NCBI GenBank assembly: GCA_020851235.1
Contig: JADZDD010000018.1
Location: forward strand, 1-50,676
Source of the DNA: Burkholderiales bacterium
GTDB lineage: Bacteria; Pseudomonadota; Gammaproteobacteria; Burkholderiales; Casimicrobiaceae
Direction of reading: 5' to 3'
Length of the DNA stretch: 50,676 bases
In this document: positions 9,323 to 18,917 of the stretch, piece after piece
How positions within the stretch are numbered: the first letter of the stretch is position 1
Layout of the letters: every line of letters begins with the position of its first letter
Notes under the pieces: generated by a model
Seen by the model: the letters and a program-made list of their open reading frames with translations, nothing else
Databases searched by the model: none
What the model was told of the DNA's origin: nothing
Translations under genes and position numbers: made by a program

Positions 9323-9502
9323 CACTGACACCTCCTCATCGATAGAACGGTCCGACGTTCACCTGCAACGTCGTGGAGCCAGCCCCGTGGACCATGTCAC
9401 CATCTCGCCATGCCCCGAACCTCGCCCAACCACGCCCTCACCGAATCGCCATGGCGGAGCGTGTTCAGACGTTCCCATGGGAATCCACCACGTCACTCGC
9501 CG

Positions 9503-10471
9503 TCACGCGCCGCGAATGTTTCCGTTCTTGATGACCGCACCCCAAAGCTTGTACTGAGCTTCCACAAACCGTGCGAACGTATCGCCGCTCTGCGGATCTG
9601 CAATCGCACCGAGGGTTGCGAAGCGCGCGCGAACGTCAGCGTCCTGCTGCGCGACGGTGAATGCCCGTGCGATCGGCGTCGCCAGATCGCCTGGGAGCTT
9701 GGCAGGTGCGAAAACCCCGAACCAGGCCGTGACATCGTAATCTTGCACGCCGAGTTCCGCCAACGTTGCAATCTGCTCGGCACCCGGCCAACGCTTCGCG
9801 CTCGTGACTGCGATTGCAACCACCGCACCACTGCGCACGTGCGGCAGCAGTGCGGGCAGATTGTCCACCGCGATCTTGACGTGTCCGCCGAGGAGATCCG
9901 TGATCATCGGCCCCGCACCCTTGTATGCGATGTGCTCGGCCTGCCAGCCCATCCGCTGCCGCAGCAATTCGAAGCTCAGGTGCGGCGACCCTCCATGACT
10001 CCCGGTTGCGTACGGGACGGGGACCCTAGCGCCCTGCATATGGCGCCGCAAGTCGTCCCAGTTGTGGATTCCCGCGCTCGGGTGAACAACGATGAGATTT
10101 GTCGTTCTTCCGGTCAGCACCAGCGGTGAGAATTCCTCGATCCCCGGATATTGCTTGTCTGCAAGAAGATGAGGTGCGATTGCTTGCGTCGAAATGTTCC
10201 CCAGAAGAAGCGTGCGGGCATCGGGTGGGGCCGACGCAACTGCGCGCAGCCCGATCGCACCGGACGCCCCAGCCTTGTTCTCGACGACAATGGTCTTGCC
10301 CAGGTGGTTGGCTGCATGCACACCCAACAGCCGGGCGATGATGTCGCTGGTTCCGCCCGTCGCGAAGGGAACGATCAAGCGCACGGTATCGGTCTGCGCC
10401 AGCGCGATGCGGCTCGCGTGGGCGGCAGCCAGGACCACGCTGGTACGAAGGAAGCTTCTGCGAGTCATCAT
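9503..10471 (-). CDS. Bug-family (TctC-like) periplasmic substrate-binding protein, probable Tat export
   Basis: A 322-residue Bug protein. The N-terminus MMTRRSFLRTSVVLAAA is a twin-arginine (Tat) type signal (RRSFLR), so export in folded form is likely. Family motifs follow: VRLIVPFATGGTSDIIAR, IVVENKAGASGA and SHGGSPHLSFELL. The ATG overlaps the stop of the upstream flavoprotein in an ATGA sequence, and AAAGGTGA supplies a ribosome binding site inside that gene's last codons. This links its translation to the flavoprotein and suggests that binding and oxidation of the same compound are coordinated. Confidence 0.9.
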   Translation of the reverse strand: MMTRRSFLRTSVVLAAAHASRIALAQTDTVRLIVPFATGGTSDIIARLLGVHAANHLGKTIVVENKAGASGAIGLRAVASAPPDARTLLLGNISTQAIAPHLLADKQYPGIEEFSPLVLTGRTTNLIVVHPSAGIHNWDDLRRHMQGARVPVPYATGSHGGSPHLSFELLRQRMGWQAEHIAYKGAGPMITDLLGGHVKIAVDNLPALLPHVRSGAVVAIAVTSAKRWPGAEQIATLAELGVQDYDVTAWFGVFAPAKLPGDLATPIARAFTVAQQDADVRARFATLGAIADPQSGDTFARFVEAQYKLWGAVIKNGNIRGA

Positions 10472-12180
10472 GAAGTCACCTTTCCCGACAAGGTCGGCCG
10501 GGCGGCCTCATCGCGATCCGCGACCGATGGCGGGGAGTCGCGCAGTCCACCAAGAGCCGCCGACCGCCCGGCCCGGCGCCCCGAGAAGACGCAATCCGCC
10601 AGTGAAAGACCGCTCACCAGGAAATTCGAAGGCATCCCGACGGCGACACGGCCTGCAGCATAGAGGCCCTCGATGACGGCGCGCTCCACGCCGCGAACCT
10701 GCCCGCTGCGCTCATCGACGATCAATCCGCCCAGCGTGAGCGACAACGGTGGGAACCCCTTGCTCTCCGGTGAGCAGTTGATCGCGTAATAGGGTCCGGG
10801 ACCCAACGCGACGATGTTCGGCGCCAACTTGCCCAGCCAGTCCGCCTGGTTTCGATGCACGCAGTCGTTGTATCGATCGAACGTCTCCTGCAGGCCATCG
10901 ACGGACAGACCACATTTCCGGGCAAGCCCGGCCAGAGTCCCGGAGCGACGCCACGCGAAAACCAGTGGCATCAGCGCACGAAGCCGATAGCGCAGGATCA
11001 TTGGGCGCCAGGGCATGACGAGACGCCATGCCGCCCGGAACTGCGCGGCATCCAGGATCAACCATGCGACGTGCCGCTCTTGCTGGAGCACCTCGTGTCC
11101 GATCGTCGCGCCATACGCATCCTCGGCGATGAACCGTCGTCCCTCGCTGTTGACGAGCAGCCCGAACTTGAACGGCTTCGGCACCAGCAGGGACCTGCCC
11201 GACTCTCCACAGTCCATTCTTGTAAGCGCCTGCACGGACTGTCCAAGCCGAATTCCATCGCCGCGGCATCCTGCAGAGCCCATCGGGATTGCATTGAGGT
11301 GCTGCGGAAGGTACTGGGCCATCATCTCCCGATTGTTGATGAATCCGCCTGTCGCCAGAATCACCCCACGTCCTGCGCGAACGCGTCGGGTGACGCCGCG
11401 GCTCTCCGCCCAGCCGATTGCGCGCGTCAACCACCTTGCGGGCGGGCCGTAGAGGTTGCCCTTGCCCTTGTGATACAGGCGCTCGCAGAGTCGATGGACG
11501 GACCAGGCAAGACTACCGGGTCGAATCGACGACACTTCGATTCCGACGACACGTCCATGCGTGTCGACGATCAAGCGGTTCGCTGGTGATCTGAACAGGA
11601 ACCTGGTGCCAACGCCCTCAACCGCTCGCCGCAATGCGCCGAACAGATGGACGCCCTTCGATCCGAATCCCGGACCGACCGTAATGTGCCCCCGTGGCGC
11701 GGGCTTGGCGACTGCGGCGTATCGCTTGACGCACTCATTGCCACTGAAGTAGAGCGACGCACCCGCGGACAGGGCAGCATCGTAGGCCTCGTCTGGCCTG
11801 GCCAGGCGCCCGGCGAACTTCGCCCCGTGCGCGCTCAGCCAATCGAGATTTCCGGCACTGTCCTCGCAGAACCTGCGCAATGTCTCACTTCCGACGATGT
11901 CTCCAACCTCCATGCTGAGGTACTTGAACATCTCATCCGTCGTGTCCTCGAATCCGGCATCACGCTGGTACCGCGTCGCACCCGCATACACGACACCGCC
12001 ACTCAACGCGCTGGTGCCGCCGCCCTCGAACTTGTCGACGATGAGCACCGATGCCCCATGGCTTTGCGCTTCAAGCGTGGCGCACGCTCCGGCGACGCCG
12101 AACCCCACCACCACGACGTCGGCCGTGTCGTCCCAGAGCGCGGTCGAAGGATCCTCAACTGTCAATGGTGGTACGACCAC
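10468..12180 (-). CDS. FAD-dependent oxidoreductase (FAD_binding_2, ketosteroid dehydrogenase-like)
   Basis: A 570-residue flavoprotein with VVVVGFGVAGACA and VDKFEGGGTSALSGG at the N-terminus. The C-terminal substrate/FAD segment reads GPYYAINCSP, then LTLGGLIVD, GLYAAGRVAVGMPSN and SGLSLADCVFSGRRAG. The superfamily includes fumarate reductase flavoproteins, 3-ketosteroid dehydrogenases and urocanate reductase. It is distantly similar to the rightward-operon flavoprotein, so the locus carries two desaturase/reductase-type enzymes. The GTG start at 12180 is preceded by GGGAGGACGGA. It overlaps the Bug gene downstream by four bases. A 187-base gap separates it from dctM upstream, with nothing recognisable in it. 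Confidence 0.87.
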   Translation of the reverse strand: MVVPPLTVEDPSTALWDDTADVVVVGFGVAGACATLEAQSHGASVLIVDKFEGGGTSALSGGVVYAGATRYQRDAGFEDTTDEMFKYLSMEVGDIVGSETLRRFCEDSAGNLDWLSAHGAKFAGRLARPDEAYDAALSAGASLYFSGNECVKRYAAVAKPAPRGHITVGPGFGSKGVHLFGALRRAVEGVGTRFLFRSPANRLIVDTHGRVVGIEVSSIRPGSLAWSVHRLCERLYHKGKGNLYGPPARWLTRAIGWAESRGVTRRVRAGRGVILATGGFINNREMMAQYLPQHLNAIPMGSAGCRGDGIRLGQSVQALTRMDCGESGRSLLVPKPFKFGLLVNSEGRRFIAEDAYGATIGHEVLQQERHVAWLILDAAQFRAAWRLVMPWRPMILRYRLRALMPLVFAWRRSGTLAGLARKCGLSVDGLQETFDRYNDCVHRNQADWLGKLAPNIVALGPGPYYAINCSPESKGFPPLSLTLGGLIVDERSGQVRGVERAVIEGLYAAGRVAVGMPSNFLVSGLSLADCVFSGRRAGRSAALGGLRDSPPSVADRDEAARPTLSGKVTS

Positions 12181-12367
12181 TCCGTCCTCCCAATCCGCAT
12201 CGACTCCGACGCATCATGCAGCGTCACTTGAGACGCGTCCGTTGTCATCCGACCCGACCCATTTCCGACCGTCCCGATCCCGGGTGGCTGCACGATGAAC
12301 GGCCGATGATCCGCCGCCGATGCCCATCCCCAGCGACCGAACCACCGCGCTTCGCGATGGCGCGGCT

Positions 12368-13681
12368 CTAGAATTCCATCCTGCTCGGCAACCACGTCAC
12401 GATCCCGGGTACGAAGATGAGGATCAGCAAGAGCACCCAGATGACGGCTATGAACGGTGCCGCGCCTCGCGCCACCGTCATGAGCGAGGTTCCGCGCGGC
12501 GCGATTCCCTGGATCACGAACAGGTTGACGCCCACAGGTGGCGTGCACAGCGCCATCTCCGACGCGATCACCATGATCACGCCGAACCATACGGCGTCGT
12601 ATCCCGACTGGATCGCAACCGGCAGGAAGATCGGAACGGAGATCATGATCAATGCGATCACGTCGAGAAACGTACCCAGAACCGTCAGGATCGCCAGGAT
12701 GACGATCATCGTTCCCCATCCGGGCAAACTGAGTCCGAGAATCAGGTGCGCTACCGTTTCCCGAAATCCGGTAATGAAAAAGACGTGCCCCAGGACTGTC
12801 GCGCCGACGATGATCATGTAGATCATCCCGGACACCTTCATCGTTCGGCGTGCCGCCTCGAGAACGGCGGAAAAATTGAGCCGCCGATAGGCGATCAACA
12901 GCAGGAGCGTCATGAAAACGCTCACCGCGCTTGCCTCGATGGCCGTAAAGATTCCCGCGTACATCCCACCGACGATCGAGACGAACAGGAAGAGCGCTGG
13001 CGCGAGCTCCTTGAGGCCAATGATCTTCTCGCGAAGGGGAGCACGCTCTCCCCGGGGTGCACGGTCCGGAAAGACCCGGGCGTAACCGTAGATATAGATG
13101 CTCATCAACGCGGTCAGGAGGATCCCCGGCAGGATGCCGCCGACGAACACTCGTCCGATCGAGACATCCGTTGCCGCACCCCCGTAGATGATCATGATCG
13201 TGCTCGGGGGAATCAGCGCGGCAAGCGTACCTGCGACAGCCAGCGTGCCCAAGCTCAGTGGCCTGTAGTACTTCTTCTCCTCCATCGCCGGAATCGCGAC
13301 AGAACCGATCGTCGCGGCAGCAGCGGTATTCGAACCGCTCATGAAACCAAAGACGGCGCACACTACGGTACTGCCGATGGCAAGGCCACCCGGCAGTGAT
13401 CCAAACCACTTGTGCAAGCCGCTGAACAAGTCCTCGCCGATTCGGTGCGTCGTGAGCAGATTCCCCATCAGGATGAACATGGGGATGGCGAGCAGGGGAT
13501 AGCCCAGAAGCTGATTGAAGGCGATTTTCCCGGCGACATTGGCGAGCGCGTTGTACCCCTCGAGGTACTGCATGGCTCCAAGCCCCGACAGGAGCAACGC
13601 CATGAAGATGGGCATCCCGATGAGCAGGAACACCGCCAACGACACCAAGCAGATGACGATCCCGAGCGCCTCATGTGACAT
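12368..13681 (-). CDS. TRAP transporter large permease (DctM family)
   Basis: A 437-residue, highly hydrophobic protein with about 12 membrane segments. The N-terminus (VICLVSLAVFLLIGMPIFMALLLSG) and internal motifs GFMSGSNTAAAATIGSVAIPAM, AALIPPSTIMIIYG and PPVGVNLFVIQGIA are those of the DctM ion-coupled permease. With DctQ and DctP it imports an organic acid using the sodium or proton gradient. AGGACTTCGCG precedes the ATG. Unusually, two SDR genes separate it from dctQ in the same operon. The substrate is likely the compound degraded by the locus. Confidence 0.93.
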   Translation of the reverse strand: MSHEALGIVICLVSLAVFLLIGMPIFMALLLSGLGAMQYLEGYNALANVAGKIAFNQLLGYPLLAIPMFILMGNLLTTHRIGEDLFSGLHKWFGSLPGGLAIGSTVVCAVFGFMSGSNTAAAATIGSVAIPAMEEKKYYRPLSLGTLAVAGTLAALIPPSTIMIIYGGAATDVSIGRVFVGGILPGILLTALMSIYIYGYARVFPDRAPRGERAPLREKIIGLKELAPALFLFVSIVGGMYAGIFTAIEASAVSVFMTLLLLIAYRRLNFSAVLEAARRTMKVSGMIYMIIVGATVLGHVFFITGFRETVAHLILGLSLPGWGTMIVILAILTVLGTFLDVIALIMISVPIFLPVAIQSGYDAVWFGVIMVIASEMALCTPPVGVNLFVIQGIAPRGTSLMTVARGAAPFIAVIWVLLLILIFVPGIVTWLPSRMEF

Positions 13682-13723
13682 CGCGAAGTCCTATTCCTAA
13701 CCCTGCGGTTACCGTGCGCCCGG

Positions 13724-14485
13724 CTAGAACTGGCACACGTACTTGCCACCGTCGACGGTCACCGGCCCGCCGTTGATGTATTCGGCCAACGGCGATGCCA
13801 GAAAACAGATGACCCCAGCGAGCTCTTCGGTCGTCCCGAACCGGCCCATGGCAATGGCCGATCGCATTCGATCGCCGACGGCGCCGGCATGGTTGGGTTT
13901 GGTGAACTCCGTCTCGACGACGCCGGGTCGGACGTAGACCGCGGTAACTCCGAAGGGCCCAAGCTCGCCCGCGACGATCTTGGATAGGGCTTCGAGGCCG
14001 GCCTTGCTCGCGGAGTAGGCGGCGAACCCGGCTGCCGGAAGCTGGGCGGCAAACGAAGAGACGTTGATCATCCGGCCAGACCGTTGCTCCTTCATGATCC
14101 GTCCGGCCGCTTGAGAACAGTTGAAGGCACCCCGAAGGTTGACCGCCAGCACCTGATCCCACTCCGCAACGTCCATCTCGAGGAACGGAATCCTGCGAAT
14201 CGGCGCACAGGCATTGTTGATCAGGACATCGATACGGCCGAAGCGGTCCTTGACCGCTTGCATCATCTGCAAGACGCGCTCCGGCTGAGTGATGTCCACT
14301 TGATGCGCGACGCACGTACCGCCTTGCCGGACGATGTCGCGCTCGACGGCCATCCCATTCTCACCATCGATATCGGCGACGACGACACTCGCACCCTCCC
14401 TGGCCAATGCGCGCGCCATCGATTCGCCGTGACCGCGCCCCCCACCGGTCACGACCACAACCTTCCTGGATAGTTGAAGATCCAT
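13724..14485 (-). CDS. SDR-family oxidoreductase with altered NNAG motif
   Basis: A 253-residue short-chain dehydrogenase: cofactor motif TGGGRGHG (13-20), catalytic Ser143/144, Tyr157 and Lys161 (YSASK). The structural NNAG motif reads NNAC (90-93), a cysteine replacing the usual glycine. The rest of the fold looks intact, so activity is still expected. GGGAG lies five bases before the ATG. It is sandwiched between the other SDR and dctM within the TRAP cluster. Sugar-acid and hydroxyacid dehydrogenases are common companions of TRAP systems, so oxidation of the imported acid is a reasonable inference. Confidence 0.89.
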   Translation of the reverse strand: MDLQLSRKVVVVTGGGRGHGESMARALAREGASVVVADIDGENGMAVERDIVRQGGTCVAHQVDITQPERVLQMMQAVKDRFGRIDVLINNACAPIRRIPFLEMDVAEWDQVLAVNLRGAFNCSQAAGRIMKEQRSGRMINVSSFAAQLPAAGFAAYSASKAGLEALSKIVAGELGPFGVTAVYVRPGVVETEFTKPNHAGAVGDRMRSAIAMGRFGTTEELAGVICFLASPLAEYINGGPVTVDGGKYVCQF

Positions 14486-14583
14486 TCATGCTCCCTTGGT
14501 GAGACGGTCGCGGCACCACCGACGCGTGCCCTCGATGCTTGCTGCCGGGCGCCATCGGTGGCAATCCACCGACGTGCGTACGC

Positions 14584-15348
14584 TCAGCCCGGAACGTAAC
14601 CGCCGCTCACGTTGAGCGTGATCCCGGTCACGTAGCTCGCACGATCCGATATCAAGTACGCGACGGCGTCGGCGACCTCGTTCGGCTCCGCAAACCGACC
14701 GAGCGGAATCCGATCGAGTGCGGCGCGATTTCTCTCTGGCGAGGACAGCTTCGCCATCCCTGTCGCCACTCTTCCCGGTGCCACCGCATTGACGCGTACG
14801 CCGCGCGGCGCGAGTTCCTTCGCGAGCGTCCGTGTCATCGCCGACACCGCACCTTTGGACGCCGCGTAGTGCGTCGCCGCCAACACGCCTCCATCCAGCG
14901 CGGCCGATGACGAGATGCTGACGATCGAACCACCCACCTGCTGCACGATGTGTGGAATCGTCGCCTTGCACATGAGGAACGTCGAGGTGAGATTGACTCG
15001 CAACACGTGTTCCCATTCGGCAAGCGAGATCTCCACCAGGGTCGCCTTGGTCCCATCCGCCTTCTTCGGCGAGATGCCGGCATTGTTGACGAGGATGTCG
15101 AGCCTTCCGAATCGGGAGACCACGTCGGCGACACACGCGTCCACTTCCGACTCGCTGCCGACATCGGCACGAATGGCCACGACGCTCTCTCCTCGCGGAT
15201 CGAGCTCGCGAGCGAGCTCTTCGATGCCCTGTAACGCAATGTCCACCAGAGCAACCCTGACGCCATCGGCCGCCAACCGGCTGGCGATCGCGCGACCAAT
15301 CCCAGCGCCTGCGCCCGTGACGATTCCGACCTTCTCCCGATCGATCAT
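14584..15348 (-). CDS. SDR-family oxidoreductase
   Basis: A 254-residue short-chain dehydrogenase: TGAGAGIG (11-18), NNAG (88-91), catalytic Ser147, Tyr161 and Lys165 (YAASK), and C-terminal GITLNVSGGY. The in-frame ATG at 15357 abuts the GGAGG ribosome binding site. The ATG at 15348, nine bases after GGAGG, is the better start. It follows dctQ by 54 bases. Its substrate is unknown but is probably an alcohol or hydroxy intermediate of the imported compound. Confidence 0.89.
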   Translation of the reverse strand: MIDREKVGIVTGAGAGIGRAIASRLAADGVRVALVDIALQGIEELARELDPRGESVVAIRADVGSESEVDACVADVVSRFGRLDILVNNAGISPKKADGTKATLVEISLAEWEHVLRVNLTSTFLMCKATIPHIVQQVGGSIVSISSSAALDGGVLAATHYAASKGAVSAMTRTLAKELAPRGVRVNAVAPGRVATGMAKLSSPERNRAALDRIPLGRFAEPNEVADAVAYLISDRASYVTGITLNVSGGYVPG

Positions 15349-15402
15349 TGACTCCATCCTCCAGCGTTGGCGGCGGCCCGTTCGCCGCAGACCACAGTCT
15401 GA

Positions 15403-15915
15403 CTACCGGCCCGCATCGTCACGCCCGTGTCTGAAGACACCGGCGAGAAACTGAAGCGCCAGGATGGCGAAGCACAGCGGCACCAGAAACTTCCACGGAT
15501 AGATGGGCAACGCGATTCCGTACGCCGCCTCGCCGATCTGGTAACTGCGACTGAACGTTCGCCACGATAGAACGGCCATCCAAACACAACCCGCCACACA
15601 GATGCAGTTCGACAGCAATTCGAGCTGCCGCTGCCGCCGCCTCCCGACAAGTGTTGGCAGCAACTCCATATTGATGTGGCCACCGGCCTTCAGTACCGGT
15701 GCTGCGGCACTGAACGCCAACGTGACCTGCACCAACTGGACGACGTCGAGAACCCAGTCGGCGGGCGAATGGAAGACGTACCGCATCGTCACGTCGTACA
15801 GCAGCAGGGCGAACATCACACCCAGCGACACCAGGGCAATGAAACCCGAGACGCTGACGATCCGATCGATCACGCCATCCAGCGTCGTGCGAGGTGACCC
15901 ATGATCCTCTTCCAT
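15403..15915 (-). CDS. TRAP transporter small permease (DctQ family)
   Basis: A 170-residue membrane protein with four predicted hydrophobic segments. The first reads VSVSGFIALVSLGVMFALLL, followed by the family-typical DVTMRYVFHSPADWVLDV and a KAGGHINMELL loop. DctQ subunits stabilise the large DctM permease and contact the binding protein. GAGGCGAAGCG precedes the ATG. It lies 40 bases downstream of the DctP gene and upstream of two SDR genes. The residues after the last helix (GVFRHGRDDAGR) form a short cytoplasmic tail. Confidence 0.9.
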   Translation of the reverse strand: MEEDHGSPRTTLDGVIDRIVSVSGFIALVSLGVMFALLLYDVTMRYVFHSPADWVLDVVQLVQVTLAFSAAAPVLKAGGHINMELLPTLVGRRRQRQLELLSNCICVAGCVWMAVLSWRTFSRSYQIGEAAYGIALPIYPWKFLVPLCFAILALQFLAGVFRHGRDDAGR

Positions 15916-15955
15916 CGCTTCGCCTCATTCGCGTCCCGTCAGGGCCGATCTCGCG

Positions 15956-17011
15956 TCACTGCTTGGGATTGAACTGGTAGACGTAGGTCAACGCCTTCTT
16001 GATGAGCGGGTCCTTCTCACCTCTCGCCTCGAATGCCTTGCGCGTCGCGTCCGCAGCCTGATTCCATTGCTTCCGATCGGCTTCCGTCGGCACGTAGATC
16101 ACGGTCCCGAACTTGCCCGGCGCGCTCGCGATCGTCTCGGCGCTTCGCTTGTCGAGCCCGGCCCGAACGTGCGCGGCGACGTCCTTCATGCCCTTCTCCA
16201 CAATGGCGCGATCACGGGGATCGAGCTTGCTGAGCATCGATGGGTTGTAGATCAGATGCATGAGCACCGACGTCAGGTTCACATTCGTGACATGCTTCAA
16301 TGGTTCGAGCTGCCCACGCTCGTAGATCATCATGAACGCATTGGTGATGCCGTCGATGATCCCGCGCGACAGTGCCTCATACGCTTGATCCATCGTCATG
16401 TTCACCGGGCTTGCGCCGATCGCCTTGAACATGTCGGCCTCGGAACCGACGCTGCGGACCTTCAAGCCCTTGGTGTCACTGGGTGTGCGCACCTCGTGCC
16501 GCGCGGCCAGAACTCGCGGGAGGCACTGAGTAACGCCGGCGACTTTCACGTTCTGCAGGCCTTGCCGCTTCAGGGCCTCGGTGTAGACGTCGCTAAGGCC
16601 GGCATCGTAGGCATCGATGATCGCCTTGCACGTGCCTGCGGTCCACACGGGAACCGTCTCGATGTCGAAGAGCGGAATCGTCTTCGACATATAGGGCATG
16701 TACCAGACGGCCAGGAATGCAGTGCCGTCGTCGACGCCGCTCGCCATCTCGGCCGTGGGAACGAGCGTCGAGCTGGGGTAGATCGCGAACTTCACACGCC
16801 CTTCGGTCTCCTTCTCGATCTTGGCCAAGCCCTCTTTGGTCAGCTCGACAATCGGGTGCCCTGCAGGCTGATAGAACGCTGCCTTCAATACGGTCTGCGC
16901 CTCGACACTCGATGCGTAGCCTCCTCCCAGGCCGATCACAAGGGGGACGGCGGCGGCAACCACGGCCCGCGTCGCTGCGTGCTGAACGGCCTTCCAGATC
17001 TGTTCACTCAT
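15956..17011 (-). CDS. TRAP transporter substrate-binding protein (DctP family)
   Basis: A 351-residue exported solute-binding protein. The start at ATG 17011 (MSEQIWKAV) has GGAGATAG upstream and gives a signal peptide ending near VEAQT. The frame is also open to 17053, but that would add a non-signal extension. DctP features include GLKVRSVGSEADMFKAIGASPVNM, the conserved Arg-containing region that clamps the ligand carboxylate, and QAYEALSRGIIDGI. It delivers an organic acid to DctQM encoded downstream. The upstream gap to the lyase gene (about 230 bases) contains no other gene. Confidence 0.92.
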   Translation of the reverse strand: MSEQIWKAVQHAATRAVVAAAVPLVIGLGGGYASSVEAQTVLKAAFYQPAGHPIVELTKEGLAKIEKETEGRVKFAIYPSSTLVPTAEMASGVDDGTAFLAVWYMPYMSKTIPLFDIETVPVWTAGTCKAIIDAYDAGLSDVYTEALKRQGLQNVKVAGVTQCLPRVLAARHEVRTPSDTKGLKVRSVGSEADMFKAIGASPVNMTMDQAYEALSRGIIDGITNAFMMIYERGQLEPLKHVTNVNLTSVLMHLIYNPSMLSKLDPRDRAIVEKGMKDVAAHVRAGLDKRSAETIASAPGKFGTVIYVPTEADRKQWNQAADATRKAFEARGEKDPLIKKALTYVYQFNPKQ

Positions 17012-17238
17012 TGCTATCTCCATTGCGGCGTCATATGCGACAAATGCAACCAACGCTGTTCGATCCGCCTCAGGATGTGCGTAAAGAACAACCCCACATG
17101 CTCATGCCTCACTCTCGGACGAGAGTTCCGCGACCTTGCGATCCACGCCTCCACGGCCCGGAAGCGAGTCGCCGCGTCGTTGCCGACAGAGGTCTGCGAT
17201 GCCGGTCGCGGACGATGCGAGCGCGGGTCAATGCTACC

Positions 17239-18621
17239 TCAGCCTGCCGACGCCGCCGTGGCGGAACCCGGAGCACTCCCTGGAGAGCGAGCCAGAACGC
17301 GGTCGACAAAATATCTCGAGAGCCCCGTATAGGCGCCAGGATCGAGCAACTTGTCGATCTCATTCGCCGACAGGTGCGTCGCGACGCGCCGGTCTTCCTT
17401 GAGCACGGTCGCCAGAGGCAAGGCCCTCTCGAAAGCGTCCATGCACAACTCGTAGACCACGTCGTGCGCTTCCTGGCGTCCGATGATTCGCGCCAGGGCC
17501 AGCATGACGTTCTCGCTCAGCAGGAGCCCGCTCAGCGCACCGAGATTCTGCTGCATGCGATCGGGGTTCACGCGCAACCCCGCGAGGACTTTATGTGACC
17601 AATGCAGCATTCCTGCAAGAAGGCAACACGTCTCGGCGAGAAACGACCACTCCGACTGCCAGCCGCGCTGGTCGCGCTCGTGCTCGCCCTGCATGTTTCC
17701 GAGCGCGATTCCAACCTGCGAGTTGAGGATTCGACTCACCGCGACGACGCCCTCCGACATCATCGGATTGCGCTTGTGAGGCATCGTGCTGGAACCCACC
17801 TTGCCCATGTGGAAGGGCTCCTCGACCTCGGCGAGTTCCGTGCGCTGCAAGGCGACGACCTCGTTCATCATCTTTGCAAGCGTCGACCCGATCATCGCGT
17901 ACACCGCAACCAGCTCGGCGAGTCCATCCCGCGCCGTGTGCCAGGCGATCTCGGGGACCGCCAGGCCGAGGTCGTCGAACATCAGCCGCTGGAGTTCCGG
18001 CCCCCTTTCGCCGATCGACGCCAGGGTGCCGACCGCCCCCGCGAACTCCCCCTGGAAGACCCGCGGTGCCATCTCGTCGAGGCGCTGCAGGTGGCGGCGC
18101 ACTTCGGCAACCCAGACGGCAACCTTGAATCCAAAGGTGATCGGCAGGGCATGCTGGCCATGGGTGCGTCCTGCCTGCACCGTGTCCGCATGCTTACGCG
18201 CCAATTTTTCGAGCTCGGAGAGGACGCCCCGAAGGTCGCGTACCACGATCGCATTCGCATCCCTGAGTTGCAGGACGACGCCGGTGTCCATGATGTCCTG
18301 CGTCGTTGCCCCCCAGTGCAATGCTTCACCAGACGCATGACTGCAGATTGCCTGGTAGCATCGGATCAGAGGCATGATCGGATGGTGGGTGTGTTCGAGT
18401 TGGCGCTTCATCTCGAGCATGTCGATGAGATCGACATTGCACTTGGCCGTGATCTCGTCGGCAGAGTGCTGATCGATGATGCCGAGGCGTGCCTCGGCGC
18501 GCGCCAACGCGGCCTCGACATCCATCCAACGCTGGACCGTCGTCCGGTCGTCGAAGACTTGTCTCATCTCCGCGGTCGAGAACAGATCGCCGAAGAGACT
18601 GCTGTCGATCATGGATGCCAT
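17239..18621 (-). CDS. Fumarase/adenylosuccinate lyase superfamily protein (PcaB-like)
   Basis: A 460-residue lyase of the class II fumarase/aspartase superfamily. Three conserved regions are present: HWGATTQDIMDT (102-113), GRTHGQHALP (151-160) and the signature GSSTMPHKRNP (276-286). The superfamily includes adenylosuccinate lyase, argininosuccinate lyase and 3-carboxy-cis,cis-muconate cycloisomerase; enzymes of this group also cleave C-N bonds of amino-polycarboxylates. A purine-biosynthetic role is unlikely inside this catabolic operon, so cycloisomerisation or C-N lyase action is inferred. ATG 18621 matches the family length; the open frame extends to 18753 without family sequence, and no strong ribosome binding site is seen. 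The 296 bases to its right show no gene. Confidence 0.86.
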   Translation of the reverse strand: MASMIDSSLFGDLFSTAEMRQVFDDRTTVQRWMDVEAALARAEARLGIIDQHSADEITAKCNVDLIDMLEMKRQLEHTHHPIMPLIRCYQAICSHASGEALHWGATTQDIMDTGVVLQLRDANAIVVRDLRGVLSELEKLARKHADTVQAGRTHGQHALPITFGFKVAVWVAEVRRHLQRLDEMAPRVFQGEFAGAVGTLASIGERGPELQRLMFDDLGLAVPEIAWHTARDGLAELVAVYAMIGSTLAKMMNEVVALQRTELAEVEEPFHMGKVGSSTMPHKRNPMMSEGVVAVSRILNSQVGIALGNMQGEHERDQRGWQSEWSFLAETCCLLAGMLHWSHKVLAGLRVNPDRMQQNLGALSGLLLSENVMLALARIIGRQEAHDVVYELCMDAFERALPLATVLKEDRRVATHLSANEIDKLLDPGAYTGLSRYFVDRVLARSPGSAPGSATAASAG

Positions 18622-18917
18622 GGCGTACGAACGATTCGCGAATCCAACGGTTATCTGGGGGTCGAGCCACGCTGCGAAGTCGTGAAAGCATCTCCGAACA
18701 CCCCGATTCGGTAAACCGGGGAATCCGAACAGGTGTACGTCAAAAGTGGGCACAATGATCGCCTGACGCCTCGGACGTGGCGCGCCGACGCATCACCCGG
18801 ACGTCGACAGCAGAAGGCGGGCACGAGCCGAGGCGGGAGATCGCCTCGTTCGGATCCGACCGAGGCGTCAAGTACGGCGCGCGAACGCCGATCGGCGCAC
18901 GCGTGCCGTCGGACGCA

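Noticed and set aside
16067-17332. Rightward open frame opposite the DctP gene
   Set aside because: The minus strand encodes a clear TRAP binding protein with signal peptide; the plus-strand translation has no recognisable family sequence.
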